From contig CAZNNH010000071.1 of assembly GCA_964574335.1 (NCBI GenBank), positions 1-27,520 of the forward strand: 27,520 nucleotides of DNA, in the 5' to 3' direction. Of this stretch, positions 12,750 through 20,981 are shown piece after piece. The translations under genes and the position numbers were made by a program. Positions within the stretch are counted from its first letter, which is position 1, and each line of letters starts with the position of its first letter. Source of the stretch: CAZNNH01 sp964574335. GTDB lineage: Bacteria > Acidobacteriota > Vicinamibacteria > Fen-336. The notes below the pieces were generated by a model. The model ran no database searches. It was not told the origin of the DNA and saw only the letters and a program-made list of their open reading frames with translations.

Positions 12750-14879
12750 TTGGCGCGCAACGGAGCAACGAGCCGCGGAACGCGGCGGCGTCCCCCGGAG
12801 GTCGGGAGCCCGCTGCTCGACCGCCTGAACCCCGCCCAGCGGGACGCCGTCACCACCACCGAGGGACCGCTGCTGGTGTTGGCGGGCGCCGGCACCGGCA
12901 AGACCCGGGTGATCACCACCCGGATCGCCTACCTGCTGGCCCGGGGCGTGGACCCATCCGGCATCCTGGCCGTGACCTTCACCAACAAGGCCGCCGGCGA
13001 GATGAAGCAGCGGCTGGCCGAGCTGGTGGGCGAGCCGGCCCGCGCGATCACGGTGGGGACGTTCCACGCCTTCTGCGTGCGCCTTCTCCGCGAGCACGCG
13101 AAGGCACTGGGCCTGTCCCGGCGTTTCACCATCTGTGACGCCTCGGATCAGCTCAGCGCCGTCAAGTCGGTGATGCGGGAGCTGCGGGTCCACGAGACCG
13201 CCATGCACCCGTCGGCGCTCCTGGCCCGGATCTCGTTCGCCAAGAACCAGATGTTGTCGCCCGAGTCGTTCCTGGCCAGCGGCACCGACGGCCGCGACCA
13301 ACTGATCGGCTCGGTCTGGCAGCGGTACCAGGAGCACCTGGCTCGCGGGCTCTCCCTCGACTTCGACGACCTGCTGCTCCAGACCGTGCGCCTGCTGCGG
13401 GAGGACAAGGCGGTGCGCGCGCACTATCGGCAGCGGTACCGCCACATCCTGGTCGACGAGTACCAGGACACCAACCGGCCCCAGTACGAGATCGTGTGCG
13501 AGCTCGGGGCCGAGCACCGCAACGTCTGCGTGGTGGGCGACGACGACCAGTCGATCTACGGGTGGCGCGGCGCCGACATCCAGAAGATCCTGGGCTTCCA
13601 TCGCGACTTCGAGGGCGCCAAGGTGGTCCGCCTGGAGACCAACTACCGCTCCACCCGGCCCATCCTGGAGGCGGCCAACGCCGTGATCCGCCACAACGCC
13701 TCGCGTCACGAGAAGGCCCTTCAGTCGGCGCGCGGCGAAGGCGACGCCGTGAGCGTGGTGCGGCTGGGCGACGAGATGGCCGAGGCCAACCTGGTGGTCA
13801 AGGAGATCCTGCAGCCGCTGCGCCGTCGCGAGGCCCGGCCCTCGGACTTCGCCATCCTGTGCCGGACCCAGGTCCAGTTCCGTCCGTTCGAGGCCGAGCT
13901 GCGCGCGGCCTCCATCCCCTACGTGGTGGTCGGCGGCATGTCCTTCTTCGATCGCAAGGAGGTCCGCGACGTCGTCGCCTTCATGAAGCTCGCCGTCCAC
14001 CCCCAGGACGAGACCGCGCTGCTCCGGATCGTCAACACCCCGCCCCGGGGCGTGGGCAAGGCCAGCCTCGATCGGGTGCTGGCCTTCGCCACCGAGCGCG
14101 GGATCACGGCGGCCGAGGCCTTCGAGCGCTCGGAGGAGATCCCCGATCTGAGCCCGCAGTCGGTCGAGGGGTACCGGGCCCTGCAGGGCGCGCTGGCACG
14201 CGCCGACCTGGCGGGCGCTGGCCGGGAGCTGGTGGTCCGCCTGGACCGCTTCCTGGACGCCGTCAACTACCGGGACGAGGTCCGGCGCCTCTACTCGGAT
14301 CCGATGACCCGTGAGGCGCGGTGGGCCGGGGTCGAGGAGGTCCTGAACTTCGCCGAGAACTACGTGCGCCGCGCCGCCTCGCCGACGCTGGTCGGGTTCC
14401 TGGAGGAGCTGGCGCTGAGCAGCGGTGACGAGGCGGGCGACACGCCGAAAGAGCGGGGCGAGGCGGTGACGCTGATGACGCTGCACGCCGCCAAGGGGCT
14501 CGAGTTCCCCCAGGTCTTCCTGGTGGGGATGGAGGAGGGGCTGCTGCCCCACGCCCGCGCCGTCGCCGAGGGCGGGGTCGAGGAGGAGCGGCGTCTGGCC
14601 TACGTCGGCATCACCCGGGCGATGACGAGGCTCACCCTGACCTGGGCCGCCGAGCGGGCCAAGTACGGCCGACGGGCCGCTTCCATGCCCTCCCGGTTCC
14701 TGTTCGAGGCCCAGGGCGAGACGCCGCCCAAGGGCTGGGCCGGCGTCGATGCCGCTTCGGGTGAAGACCCCGAGGAGGCCCCGAAGAAGAAGGGCCGGAA
14801 GGGCCAGAAGCGGCCACTCGGCGCCTCCCGCAAGCCGGCGCGAAGGAGGACGACCGCCACCCGGGGCTCACGGAGGTGA
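12750..14879 (+). CDS. uvrD: UvrD/PcrA-type superfamily 1 DNA helicase
   Basis: A 709-residue ATP-dependent 3'-5' helicase of repair and replication. Motifs in order: Q-type LNPAQRDAV, Walker A AGAGTGKT (45-52, Lys51), motif Ia FTNKAA, DFDDLL, Walker B VDEYQDTN (Asp236-Glu237), motif III VVGDDDQSIYGWRGA, motif IV LETNYRSTRPIL, motif V TLMTLHAAKGLEF and motif VI EEERRLAYVGITRA. Length and order are normal for PcrA/UvrD. The C-terminus is a very basic tail (KKKGRKGQKRP...). The start TTG at 12750 is the only possible start codon before the domain; there is no ribosome site, and an extended -10 ends ten bases upstream. It is convergent with the MATE gene, only 21 bases apart. Confidence 0.95.
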   Translation: MARNGATSRGTRRRPPEVGSPLLDRLNPAQRDAVTTTEGPLLVLAGAGTGKTRVITTRIAYLLARGVDPSGILAVTFTNKAAGEMKQRLAELVGEPARAITVGTFHAFCVRLLREHAKALGLSRRFTICDASDQLSAVKSVMRELRVHETAMHPSALLARISFAKNQMLSPESFLASGTDGRDQLIGSVWQRYQEHLARGLSLDFDDLLLQTVRLLREDKAVRAHYRQRYRHILVDEYQDTNRPQYEIVCELGAEHRNVCVVGDDDQSIYGWRGADIQKILGFHRDFEGAKVVRLETNYRSTRPILEAANAVIRHNASRHEKALQSARGEGDAVSVVRLGDEMAEANLVVKEILQPLRRREARPSDFAILCRTQVQFRPFEAELRAASIPYVVVGGMSFFDRKEVRDVVAFMKLAVHPQDETALLRIVNTPPRGVGKASLDRVLAFATERGITAAEAFERSEEIPDLSPQSVEGYRALQGALARADLAGAGRELVVRLDRFLDAVNYRDEVRRLYSDPMTREARWAGVEEVLNFAENYVRRAASPTLVGFLEELALSSGDEAGDTPKERGEAVTLMTLHAAKGLEFPQVFLVGMEEGLLPHARAVAEGGVEEERRLAYVGITRAMTRLTLTWAAERAKYGRRAASMPSRFLFEAQGETPPKGWAGVDAASGEDPEEAPKKKGRKGQKRPLGASRKPARRRTTATRGSRR

Positions 14880-14900
14880 GGCCCTCACTCGGTCCCGCCG

Positions 14901-16259
14901 TCAGATCATCCGCGTCTTCCAGCGGCCGCGGCGAAAGGCCCAGACCCCGACCGCGGCCACCGTCGACTCCGAGATCGTGATCGCCCAGAACACGCCCTGT
15001 GGCCCCCAGCCGGCGGCCGAGGCCAGCAGCCAGGCCAGCGGGATCTGCCAGAGCCAGTAGCAGAGCAAGTTGATGACCGTCGGGGTGGTGGTGTCGCCGG
15101 CGCCGTTGAAGGCCTGGACCATCACCATCCCGAAGGCGTAGAAGCCGTAGCCGTAGCTGATGATCCGCAGGCAGTCCACGCCGAAGCGTTGCACCTGGGC
15201 CTCCGACGTGAACAGTCCCACCAGCAGCTCGGGCACAGCGATGAACACGGCGGCCACGCCCAGCAGGAAGACCATGTTGTAGAAGCCGGCGCGCCAGACG
15301 GAGTGCTCGGCCCGCTCCGGCTGACGGGCGCCCAGGTTCTGACCCACCAGGGTCGCCGCCGCGTTGCCCATCCCCCAGGAGGGCAACAGGGCGAAGATCA
15401 CCACCCGGATGGCGATCGTGTAGCCGGCGACGGCGGCGCTGCCGAACGTGGCGATGATCCGCACCAGCGCCACCCAGCTCGCGTTGGCGATCAGGAACTG
15501 AAGGATGCCGCCCACCGAGACCCGCAGCAGGCGCAGGAGGACCGCCGGGAAAAGGCGCAGGTGCGACCGCCGCACCCTCAGCCGGTGGCTTCCCCGGGCC
15601 AGGACCCGGAGCTGGTAGACGACGCCCAGTCCGCGGCCGAGGACCGTCGCCACCGCGGCGCCGGTCAGTCCCAACTTGGGAAAGGGCCCCAAGCCGAAGA
15701 TCAGGCAGGGGTCGAGCAGCAGGTTCACCCCGTTGGCGAACCACAGCACCCGCATCGCGCTGGCCGCGTCGCCGGCCCCGCGTAGGATGGCGTTGATCAG
15801 GAACAGCAGCAGGATGGTGACCGTCCCGCCCAGCAGCACCGCGGTGTAGCCTGACCCGTGCCGGATCACCTCCGGCGGGGCTCCCATCAGGGCCAGGATG
15901 TGGGGGGCGAGCAGGACCCCGGCCGCACCGACCGGGACCGACAAGAAGACACCCGCCGCGATCGCCTGGACCGCGGCCACCGCCGCTCCATCGTGGTCCT
16001 TCTCGCCGACCCGCCGCGCCACCATCGCGGTGGTGCCCATGCTGACCCCCAGGGCGACGCCGAAGATCAGCGTCACCACCGCCTCCGTCAGGCCCACCGT
16101 GGCCACGGCCTCGGCCCCGAGGCGGGAGACGAAGAAGACGTCGCAGATGGCGAAGACCGATTCCATCGAGGTCTCGAGCACCATCGGGACGGCCAGCAGG
16201 AAGACCGCCCGGCCCACCGGGCCGCGGGTGAAGTCCTGCTCGGTCCCGGCCATCGCCAC
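14901..16259 (-). CDS. MATE-family multidrug/sodium exporter
   Basis: A 452-residue, 12-helix transporter. The two MatE halves are visible: the first begins FTRGPVGRAVFLLAVPMVLE with FAICDVFFVSRLGAEAVATV, the second RLLRVSVGGILQFLIANASW with AVAGYTIAIRVVIFALLPSW. Members use Na+ or H+ gradients to expel organic cations and drugs. The chosen start is GTG at 16259, which has GGGAGG eight bases upstream; an ATG two codons later (16253) would be almost the same protein. The frame is open further, to 16385, but those residues do not fit the family. It ends in RRGRWKTRMI. No regulator lies next to it; substrates are unknown. Confidence 0.92.
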   Translation of the reverse strand: MAMAGTEQDFTRGPVGRAVFLLAVPMVLETSMESVFAICDVFFVSRLGAEAVATVGLTEAVVTLIFGVALGVSMGTTAMVARRVGEKDHDGAAVAAVQAIAAGVFLSVPVGAAGVLLAPHILALMGAPPEVIRHGSGYTAVLLGGTVTILLLFLINAILRGAGDAASAMRVLWFANGVNLLLDPCLIFGLGPFPKLGLTGAAVATVLGRGLGVVYQLRVLARGSHRLRVRRSHLRLFPAVLLRLLRVSVGGILQFLIANASWVALVRIIATFGSAAVAGYTIAIRVVIFALLPSWGMGNAAATLVGQNLGARQPERAEHSVWRAGFYNMVFLLGVAAVFIAVPELLVGLFTSEAQVQRFGVDCLRIISYGYGFYAFGMVMVQAFNGAGDTTTPTVINLLCYWLWQIPLAWLLASAAGWGPQGVFWAITISESTVAAVGVWAFRRGRWKTRMI

Positions 16260-16683
16260 CCGAACCACCTCCCACGCCTGCCGCAGGAGCGGCCCAACAC
16301 GTCCAGCTTGGTTTCTGCTCCAGCTCACCATTCCCTCGCCGCGCCGGCGACCCGAGTCGCGAAAGCGACCTCGAGCCGAAGGCACCTTGCTCGGCTGCCG
16401 TGACTCGGCTGCTAGGGGAGACCGTCGGAGAGACGGCCTAGAACGTCGCGCGAGGGAGCTGGTCGGAGAGAGGCTTCGCGAAGGCTCGCTCGAGGCGACC
16501 CTCCAGGCCGGGGAGACCCCGCAGCCCGGTGTCGGTCTCGTCCTTCATCAACCGCGAATCCTCATCTGAGCGCTCCAACGAAGAGAAACGTGATTGAAGC
16601 ACATCCTTCTGGGGCCTGTCCAGAGGTCACTGCAACCTTTCCTCGCGCGGAGGCGTCTCACCGGTATTGATAGGGAGGTGTCT
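16260..16683. other. Divergent intergenic region between MATE and DUF4097 genes
   Basis: A 424-base region between two divergently transcribed genes, so it should hold both promoters. I see only a small hairpin (CCGTC-GGAGA-GACGG near 16418-16436) and weak candidate hexamers (for example TTGAAG near 16597 on the plus strand). No gene is supported. Confidence 0.45.
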
Positions 16684-17736
16684 GTGTCTCGATTCAGCGT
16701 CGTTCCCGTGGTCGTCGGGCTTCTCTCGATCGGAGGCCAGGCGACCGCCGCCGAGGTCACCCGGACGGTGCGCGCCGAGCTGAGCCCACCCGCCGTCGGC
16801 GCGCTGGCCGTCGAGAACCTCGCCGGCTCCATGAACGTCGTGCGCGGAGACGGGAAGACCGTCGTCGCCATCGCCACCATCCACGCCGAGAGCCAGGCGC
16901 TGGCCGATGCCGTCAGCCTGGAGGAGGTCCGTGGCGAGAAGGGCACGCCCACGCTGCGCGTCCGCTACCCGCTGGACCAGGAGGACCGGCTGCGCTACCC
17001 GGACGCCGGGGGCGGCAGCTCGAGCGTCAAGTACGACGGCCGCCGAGTGAAGGTGAGCGGCTCCCGGGGCGTGCTCCTGTACGCCGACGTCGAGGTCCGG
17101 CTGCCGGCGGGACCGGTCACGGCTGCCCTCGTGAACCACGTCGGCTCGCTCCGGGCCCAGGGGGTCGAGGGGGACCTGACCTTCGACACCGGCAGCGGGG
17201 ACGTGACCCTCAAGAAGGTCAAGGGCGCCATCGTGGCCGACACCGGTTCGGGGAACGTCGACATCCAGGACGCCGAGGGAAGCCTGCGCTGCGACACCGG
17301 CAGCGGGAACTGCCAGATCGCGCGGTTCCACGGCGACAAGCTGGTGTGCGACACCGGCTCGGGCGAGGTCGAGGTCCGCGAGGCCCAGGCGGACCGCCTG
17401 GAGGCCGACACCGGTTCCGGAGACGTCCGGCTCGAAGGCATCGATGCCGAACACATCAAGGTGGACACCGGCTCCGGCAACGTCACGATCGAGGCGCCGT
17501 CCGCCCGGCTGACGCGGATCCAGGCCGACACCGGCAGCGGGAACGTGCACCTCCACTTGGGGGCGGCCGCGTCCTTCGAGGCCCGGGCCGATACCGGGAG
17601 CGGCGACGTCAGAAGCCGCTACGCCGACGCGGAGCCGATCCTCGACGACCACGAGGTGGTGGGCTACCGCCGGGGCGACGGTCGGATCCGGATCGACGTC
17701 GACACCGGCAGCGGCAACCTGGTGCTCGAGCCGTAG
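16684..17736 (+). CDS. Secreted DUF4097-type beta-strand repeat protein with nine DTGSG repeats
   Basis: A 350-residue exported protein. The GTG start at 16684 has GGGAGG five bases upstream, giving a signal peptide (SRFSVVPVVVGLLSIGGQ, cleaved near ATA-AEV). The mature part begins with the DUF4097-like segment GALAVENLAGSMNVVRGDGK. From about residue 165 it becomes a ladder of about 19-23-residue units, each with DTGSG[D/N/E][V/C/L]: FDTGSGDV, ADTGSGNV, CDTGSGNC, CDTGSGEV, ADTGSGDV, VDTGSGNV, ADTGSGNV, ADTGSGDV and VDTGSGNL. This suggests a right-handed beta-solenoid with Asp/Gly turns. Two units contain exposed Cys. It is probably a periplasmic or surface adhesin-like protein; in other bacteria this family often sits beside ECF or anti-sigma genes. 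Its ligand is unknown. Confidence 0.88.
   Translation: MSRFSVVPVVVGLLSIGGQATAAEVTRTVRAELSPPAVGALAVENLAGSMNVVRGDGKTVVAIATIHAESQALADAVSLEEVRGEKGTPTLRVRYPLDQEDRLRYPDAGGGSSSVKYDGRRVKVSGSRGVLLYADVEVRLPAGPVTAALVNHVGSLRAQGVEGDLTFDTGSGDVTLKKVKGAIVADTGSGNVDIQDAEGSLRCDTGSGNCQIARFHGDKLVCDTGSGEVEVREAQADRLEADTGSGDVRLEGIDAEHIKVDTGSGNVTIEAPSARLTRIQADTGSGNVHLHLGAAASFEARADTGSGDVRSRYADAEPILDDHEVVGYRRGDGRIRIDVDTGSGNLVLEP
17185..17715 (+). repeat. Nine in-frame repeats encoding DTGSG
   Basis: The coding motif GACACCGGCAGCGG or close variants recurs nine times at intervals of about 57-99 bases. The intervening sequences are diverged, so the repeat is old and kept at protein level rather than a recent DNA duplication. 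Confidence 0.85.
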
Positions 17737-17847
17737 CCCGCGCGTCTCGGCGAGAGGCGGACCCGACGGGGCCGTCTTGTCCTGCAGGCGTCCCGCAGGC
17801 GGGATCGAAGGGTCCCACGAGCGGACAGGTGTGGCCCCGCCGGGCGA

Positions 17848-17886
17848 AGCTCCCCGTCCAGTCAAGTGTCGACAGGACGGGGAGCT
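17848..17886. promoter_or_regulatory. 12-bp inverted repeat upstream of the third orphan permease
   Basis: AGCTCCCCGTCC and GGACGGGGAGCT form a perfect 12-bp inverted repeat with a 15-base spacer. No U-tract follows. It lies 111 bases after the DUF4097 stop and 18 bases before a sigma-54-like promoter. It could be a hairpin terminator of the upstream gene or a regulator site. Confidence 0.6.
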
Positions 17887-17903
17887 GAGGTTCGGGCCCT
17901 GGC

Positions 17904-17919
17904 TGGCACGAGGCTCGCA
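17904..17919 (+). promoter_or_regulatory. Sigma-54-like promoter of the third orphan permease
   Basis: TGGCACG-AGGC-TCGCA fits the RpoN pattern with one mismatch in the -12 part; GG and GC are exactly ten bases apart. Transcription would begin near 17930, 28 bases before the start codon and just before AAAGGAG. Confidence 0.5.
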
Positions 17920-17957
17920 TCCCATTCGGGGGACGCTTGTCTGCCGAAAGGAGCCCC

Positions 17958-20456
17958 ATGGACGCCCTCGCCCACGACCTCCGCTGTGCCCTCCGCCAGG
18001 TGCGGACCCACCCGGCCTTCGCCGCCACCGTCGTGCTCACCCTGGGCCTCGGCATCGGCGCCAACGTCTCGATCTTCAGCCTGCTCGACCAGGTGCTGGT
18101 GCAGCGACTAAGGGTGAAGGCCCCCGAGCAGCTCGTGATCCTGAGCGGGCCCGGACCCACCAGCGGCTGGATCACGCGAGCCAGCGAGGTGGTTTTCCCG
18201 CTCTCGCACCCGATGTACGAGGACTTCAGGGACCGGAGCCAGGTCCTCACCGGCGTCCTCGCCCGGTACCCCACCGGTCTACACGTCGGCTACCGGGGGG
18301 GCGCCGAGGTGGCCCAGGGCTCGATGGTCTCGGGCACCTACTTCGACGTCCTGGGAGTCGGCTCGGCGCTGGGCCGGGTGCTCGCGCCGGCTGACGACCA
18401 GGCTGGCGCGCCGCCGGCGGCGGTCCTGGGCCACGCCTACTGGGTGCGGCGCTTCGGCTCGAACCCGGCGGTGCTCGGCGAGACGATCGCCGTCAACGGC
18501 CAGCCGGCCACGATCGTGGGAGTCGCCGCAACCGGCTTTGCCGGCATCCAGCTCGGCCGCGTCGCCGACGTCTACGTCCCGCTCTCCATGAAACCCGCGC
18601 TGACGCCGACGTGGAACGGGATCGGAGAGCGCCGGGTGATGTGGCTGGAGGTGTTGGGGCGGCTCCGGCCGGACCTCACCCTCGAGCGGGCGCGACCCGC
18701 CCTCGACGGCCTCTACCACCAGATCCTCGAGGGGGAGGCCGCCGACATGGCCGGGAAGCCGCAGTCCTTCCTGGACCGATTCCGGGCCAAGAAGCTCGAG
18801 CTGCTGCCGGGACGGTTTGGGATCCCCGACCTGCGCCACCAGCTCGGGGCGCCGCTTCTGGTCCTGATGGCAATGGTGGGCCTCATCGTCCTGATCGCCT
18901 GCGCCAACGTGGCCAACCTGCTGCTCGCCCGGGCCACCGCCCGGCAGAAGGAGATCGCGATGCGTCTGGCCCTGGGTGCTGCCCGGGGCCGTATCGCACG
19001 CCAGCTCCTGGTCGAGAGCCTGCTGCTCTCGCTGCTCGCCGCCGCCTTCGGCCTGCTGGTGGCGTCCTGGACCACCACCGCGCTGCTGAGGGTCTTGTCG
19101 TTCCAGAACGTGACCCAGAGCCTGCGCGCCGAGCCCGACCTCCACGCGGCCCTGTTCGCGCTCGGGCTGGCCCTGGTCACCACGCTGCTCGCCGGCCTCG
19201 TGCCGGCGCTCCAGGCCAGCCGCGCGACGCTCGCCCCCGCCCTCAAGGCCCAGGCCGGAACGGTGGCGGGCGCGGGCGGGCCGCAACGTCTTCGTCGCGG
19301 CCTGGTGGTGGCCCAGGTGGCGCTCTCGGCGTTGCTGCTGGTGGGCGCCGGCCTCTTCTCGCACAGCCTTCGGAACCTCCGCGCCCTGGACCCGGGCTTC
19401 CGCAAGCAGAACCTGCTGAGCTTCGGTCTCGACCCGCTGCAGAGCGGGCGCAGTGCCGAGCAGGCCCTGGCCCTGTTCGCGCGCGTGCGCGAGCGGCTGC
19501 TGGGCGTGCCCGGCGTCTCCGCCGTCACCATGGCCAGCGAGCCGCTGATGACCGATTCGCACGACCGGTCCACCGTTCGCGTCGAGGGCTACACCCGTCA
19601 GGAAGGGGAGGACATGAACCCCAACATCCAGGCGGTGGGGCCGAGCTTCTTCACCACCCTCGGGATGCCGCTGCTGGCCGGCCGCGAGCTGGATGACCGT
19701 GACGCCGGCGGGACACCCAGGGTCGCCGTGGTCAACGAGACCTTCGCCCGCTACTTCTTCAAAGACGAGAGCCCGATCGGTCGGCACTTGGGCTTCGGTC
19801 GCAACGACCCAATCGACATCGAGATCGTGGGGCTGGTCCGCGACGCCAAGCTGAACAACGTGCGCGAGACGATCCCGCGCTTCGTCTACATCCCGTACGC
19901 GCAGTACCAGGACCTCTCCGGTCTGGTCTTCTACGTCCGCACCGACCGGGACGCCGTCGCCGCCGCGGGGGCCGTCCGCGCGGCGGTGCGCGAGATCGAC
20001 GCCGGCCTGCCGCCGACCGACCTTCGGACGATGGAGCAGACCATCGACGAGCAGCTCTTCGTCGACCGCATCGTCGGCCTGCTGGCGACGGCGTTCGGCC
20101 TGCTGGCCGCCGCGCTGGCGGCGGTGGGCCTGTTCGGCGTGATGGGCTATGCGGTCACCCGCCGCACCCGGGAGATCGGGGTGCGGGTGGCGCTCGGCGC
20201 CGACCGCCGGCGGATCCTGGTACTGGTGTGCGGCGAGGTGGCGGTGCTGACCGGCCTCGGTCTGGTGATCGGGTTGCCGTGTGGCTGGGGGCTCGGCCGC
20301 CTGGTGCAGTCCCGGCTGTTCGGGCTGACCGCCTTCGACCCGCCGACCCTGGCGGCCGTCGTCTTGATGCTCGGCCTGGCGGCAGCCGTGGCCGGAGCGC
20401 TGCCGGCGCTGCGCGCCGCCCGGGTCGACCCGGTGGTGGCGCTCCGGTACGAGTGA
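17958..20456 (+). CDS. Orphan ABC-type permease (ADOP family, MacB_PCD-FtsX duplicated)
   Basis: An 832-residue membrane protein with the same plan as the genes at 1-2624 but clearly diverged. The first helix is at about 20-45 (FAATVVLTLGLGIGANVSIF), followed by a MacB periplasmic core and an FtsX module starting near 295 (VLMAMVGLIVLIACANVANL, then IAMRLALGAARGR). After helices at about 380-400 and 435-455 comes the second periplasmic domain (about 460-690) and the final module with GVRVALGADRRRILVLV. The end is AARVDPVVALRYE. The ATG at 17958 has AAAGGAG; an open frame from 17937 is only a few codons longer. No ATPase is adjacent. Control by sigma-54 is suggested by the element just upstream. 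Confidence 0.93.
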   Translation: MDALAHDLRCALRQVRTHPAFAATVVLTLGLGIGANVSIFSLLDQVLVQRLRVKAPEQLVILSGPGPTSGWITRASEVVFPLSHPMYEDFRDRSQVLTGVLARYPTGLHVGYRGGAEVAQGSMVSGTYFDVLGVGSALGRVLAPADDQAGAPPAAVLGHAYWVRRFGSNPAVLGETIAVNGQPATIVGVAATGFAGIQLGRVADVYVPLSMKPALTPTWNGIGERRVMWLEVLGRLRPDLTLERARPALDGLYHQILEGEAADMAGKPQSFLDRFRAKKLELLPGRFGIPDLRHQLGAPLLVLMAMVGLIVLIACANVANLLLARATARQKEIAMRLALGAARGRIARQLLVESLLLSLLAAAFGLLVASWTTTALLRVLSFQNVTQSLRAEPDLHAALFALGLALVTTLLAGLVPALQASRATLAPALKAQAGTVAGAGGPQRLRRGLVVAQVALSALLLVGAGLFSHSLRNLRALDPGFRKQNLLSFGLDPLQSGRSAEQALALFARVRERLLGVPGVSAVTMASEPLMTDSHDRSTVRVEGYTRQEGEDMNPNIQAVGPSFFTTLGMPLLAGRELDDRDAGGTPRVAVVNETFARYFFKDESPIGRHLGFGRNDPIDIEIVGLVRDAKLNNVRETIPRFVYIPYAQYQDLSGLVFYVRTDRDAVAAAGAVRAAVREIDAGLPPTDLRTMEQTIDEQLFVDRIVGLLATAFGLLAAALAAVGLFGVMGYAVTRRTREIGVRVALGADRRRILVLVCGEVAVLTGLGLVIGLPCGWGLGRLVQSRLFGLTAFDPPTLAAVVLMLGLAAAVAGALPALRAARVDPVVALRYE

Positions 20457-20467
20457 CCCGGGTCACG

Positions 20468-20503
20468 GTGCGGGTGGCGCTCGGAGCCGGCCGGCGTCGG
20501 ATG
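20468..20503 (+). pseudogene. Short relic of a permease C-terminal motif
   Basis: Twelve bases after the permease stop, a stretch encodes VRVALGAGRRRM, nearly the same as VRVALGADRRR inside the permease itself (20181-20217); about 32 of 37 bases agree. It has no start and no further similarity. It looks like the remains of a duplicated or recombined permease gene end. Confidence 0.45.
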
Positions 20504-20542
20504 CGCGAACCGCGGCTCAGCGGGGACGGATCGGCTCGGCCG

Positions 20543-20851
20543 TCATGCCGTAGCCGGGCCCGGCGGCGGCCGTCGGCCCTTCTGCGAGAAGCCGGCGTGA
20601 CAGCGAGCGCAGGCCGTGGTGTGGGCCATGTGGAGGGAGTAGCACTTCGGACACAGGAACTGCCGGCCCCCCTGGGCCTGAGGGGCGGGGCTCAGGTGCT
20701 GCTTGAGCGCCTTCTTGTCGACGCCGGGCACGCCGCTGAGCACGATCGAGCCGCTGCCCAGCTTCACGGTCAGCGAGCCGACGCCTGCAACCTTCTTGAT
20801 GGCGGCGCGAGGGACCTGGTTCACGTAGGACTTGGGGGCCTTCCCGTGCAT
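20543..20851 (-). CDS. PH-like domain plus zinc-ribbon protein, apparently 5'-truncated
   Basis: A protein of 102 residues from the first ATG. The part KSYVNQVPRAAIKKVAGVGS, with LTVKLGSGSIVLSGV, resembles a bacterial PH-like domain. Residues about 67-88 carry CPKCYSLHMAHTTACARCHA, a four-cysteine zinc ribbon, and a Pro-rich tail follows. The frame is open upstream and encodes NRTALVLTSKRLLLVH, clearly part of the same domain, but it has no ATG, GTG or TTG and meets a TGA near 20924. The true N-terminus is therefore missing (deletion or frameshift), or it starts at an unusual codon (CTG/ATC). I see a weak ribosome site at best. A related partial frame exists on the same strand. Function is unknown. 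Confidence 0.6.
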   Translation of the reverse strand: MHGKAPKSYVNQVPRAAIKKVAGVGSLTVKLGSGSIVLSGVPGVDKKALKQHLSPAPQAQGGRQFLCPKCYSLHMAHTTACARCHAGFSQKGRRPPPGPATA

Positions 20852-20981
20852 GTGGACCAGCAGCAGGCGCTTGCTGGTCAGGACCAGGGCAGTCCGGTTG
20901 ATCGCCTGGGCCTCGCCTATACTTCAAGGACGATCCCCGGCCGGCCCGTGGGGCCGGGCCGCTCGACCCGGAGCGAGGCCG

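Noticed and set aside
12237..14552. 771-codon minus-strand frame opposite the helicase
   Set aside because: Antisense shadow of uvrD; the plus-strand frame carries all helicase motifs.
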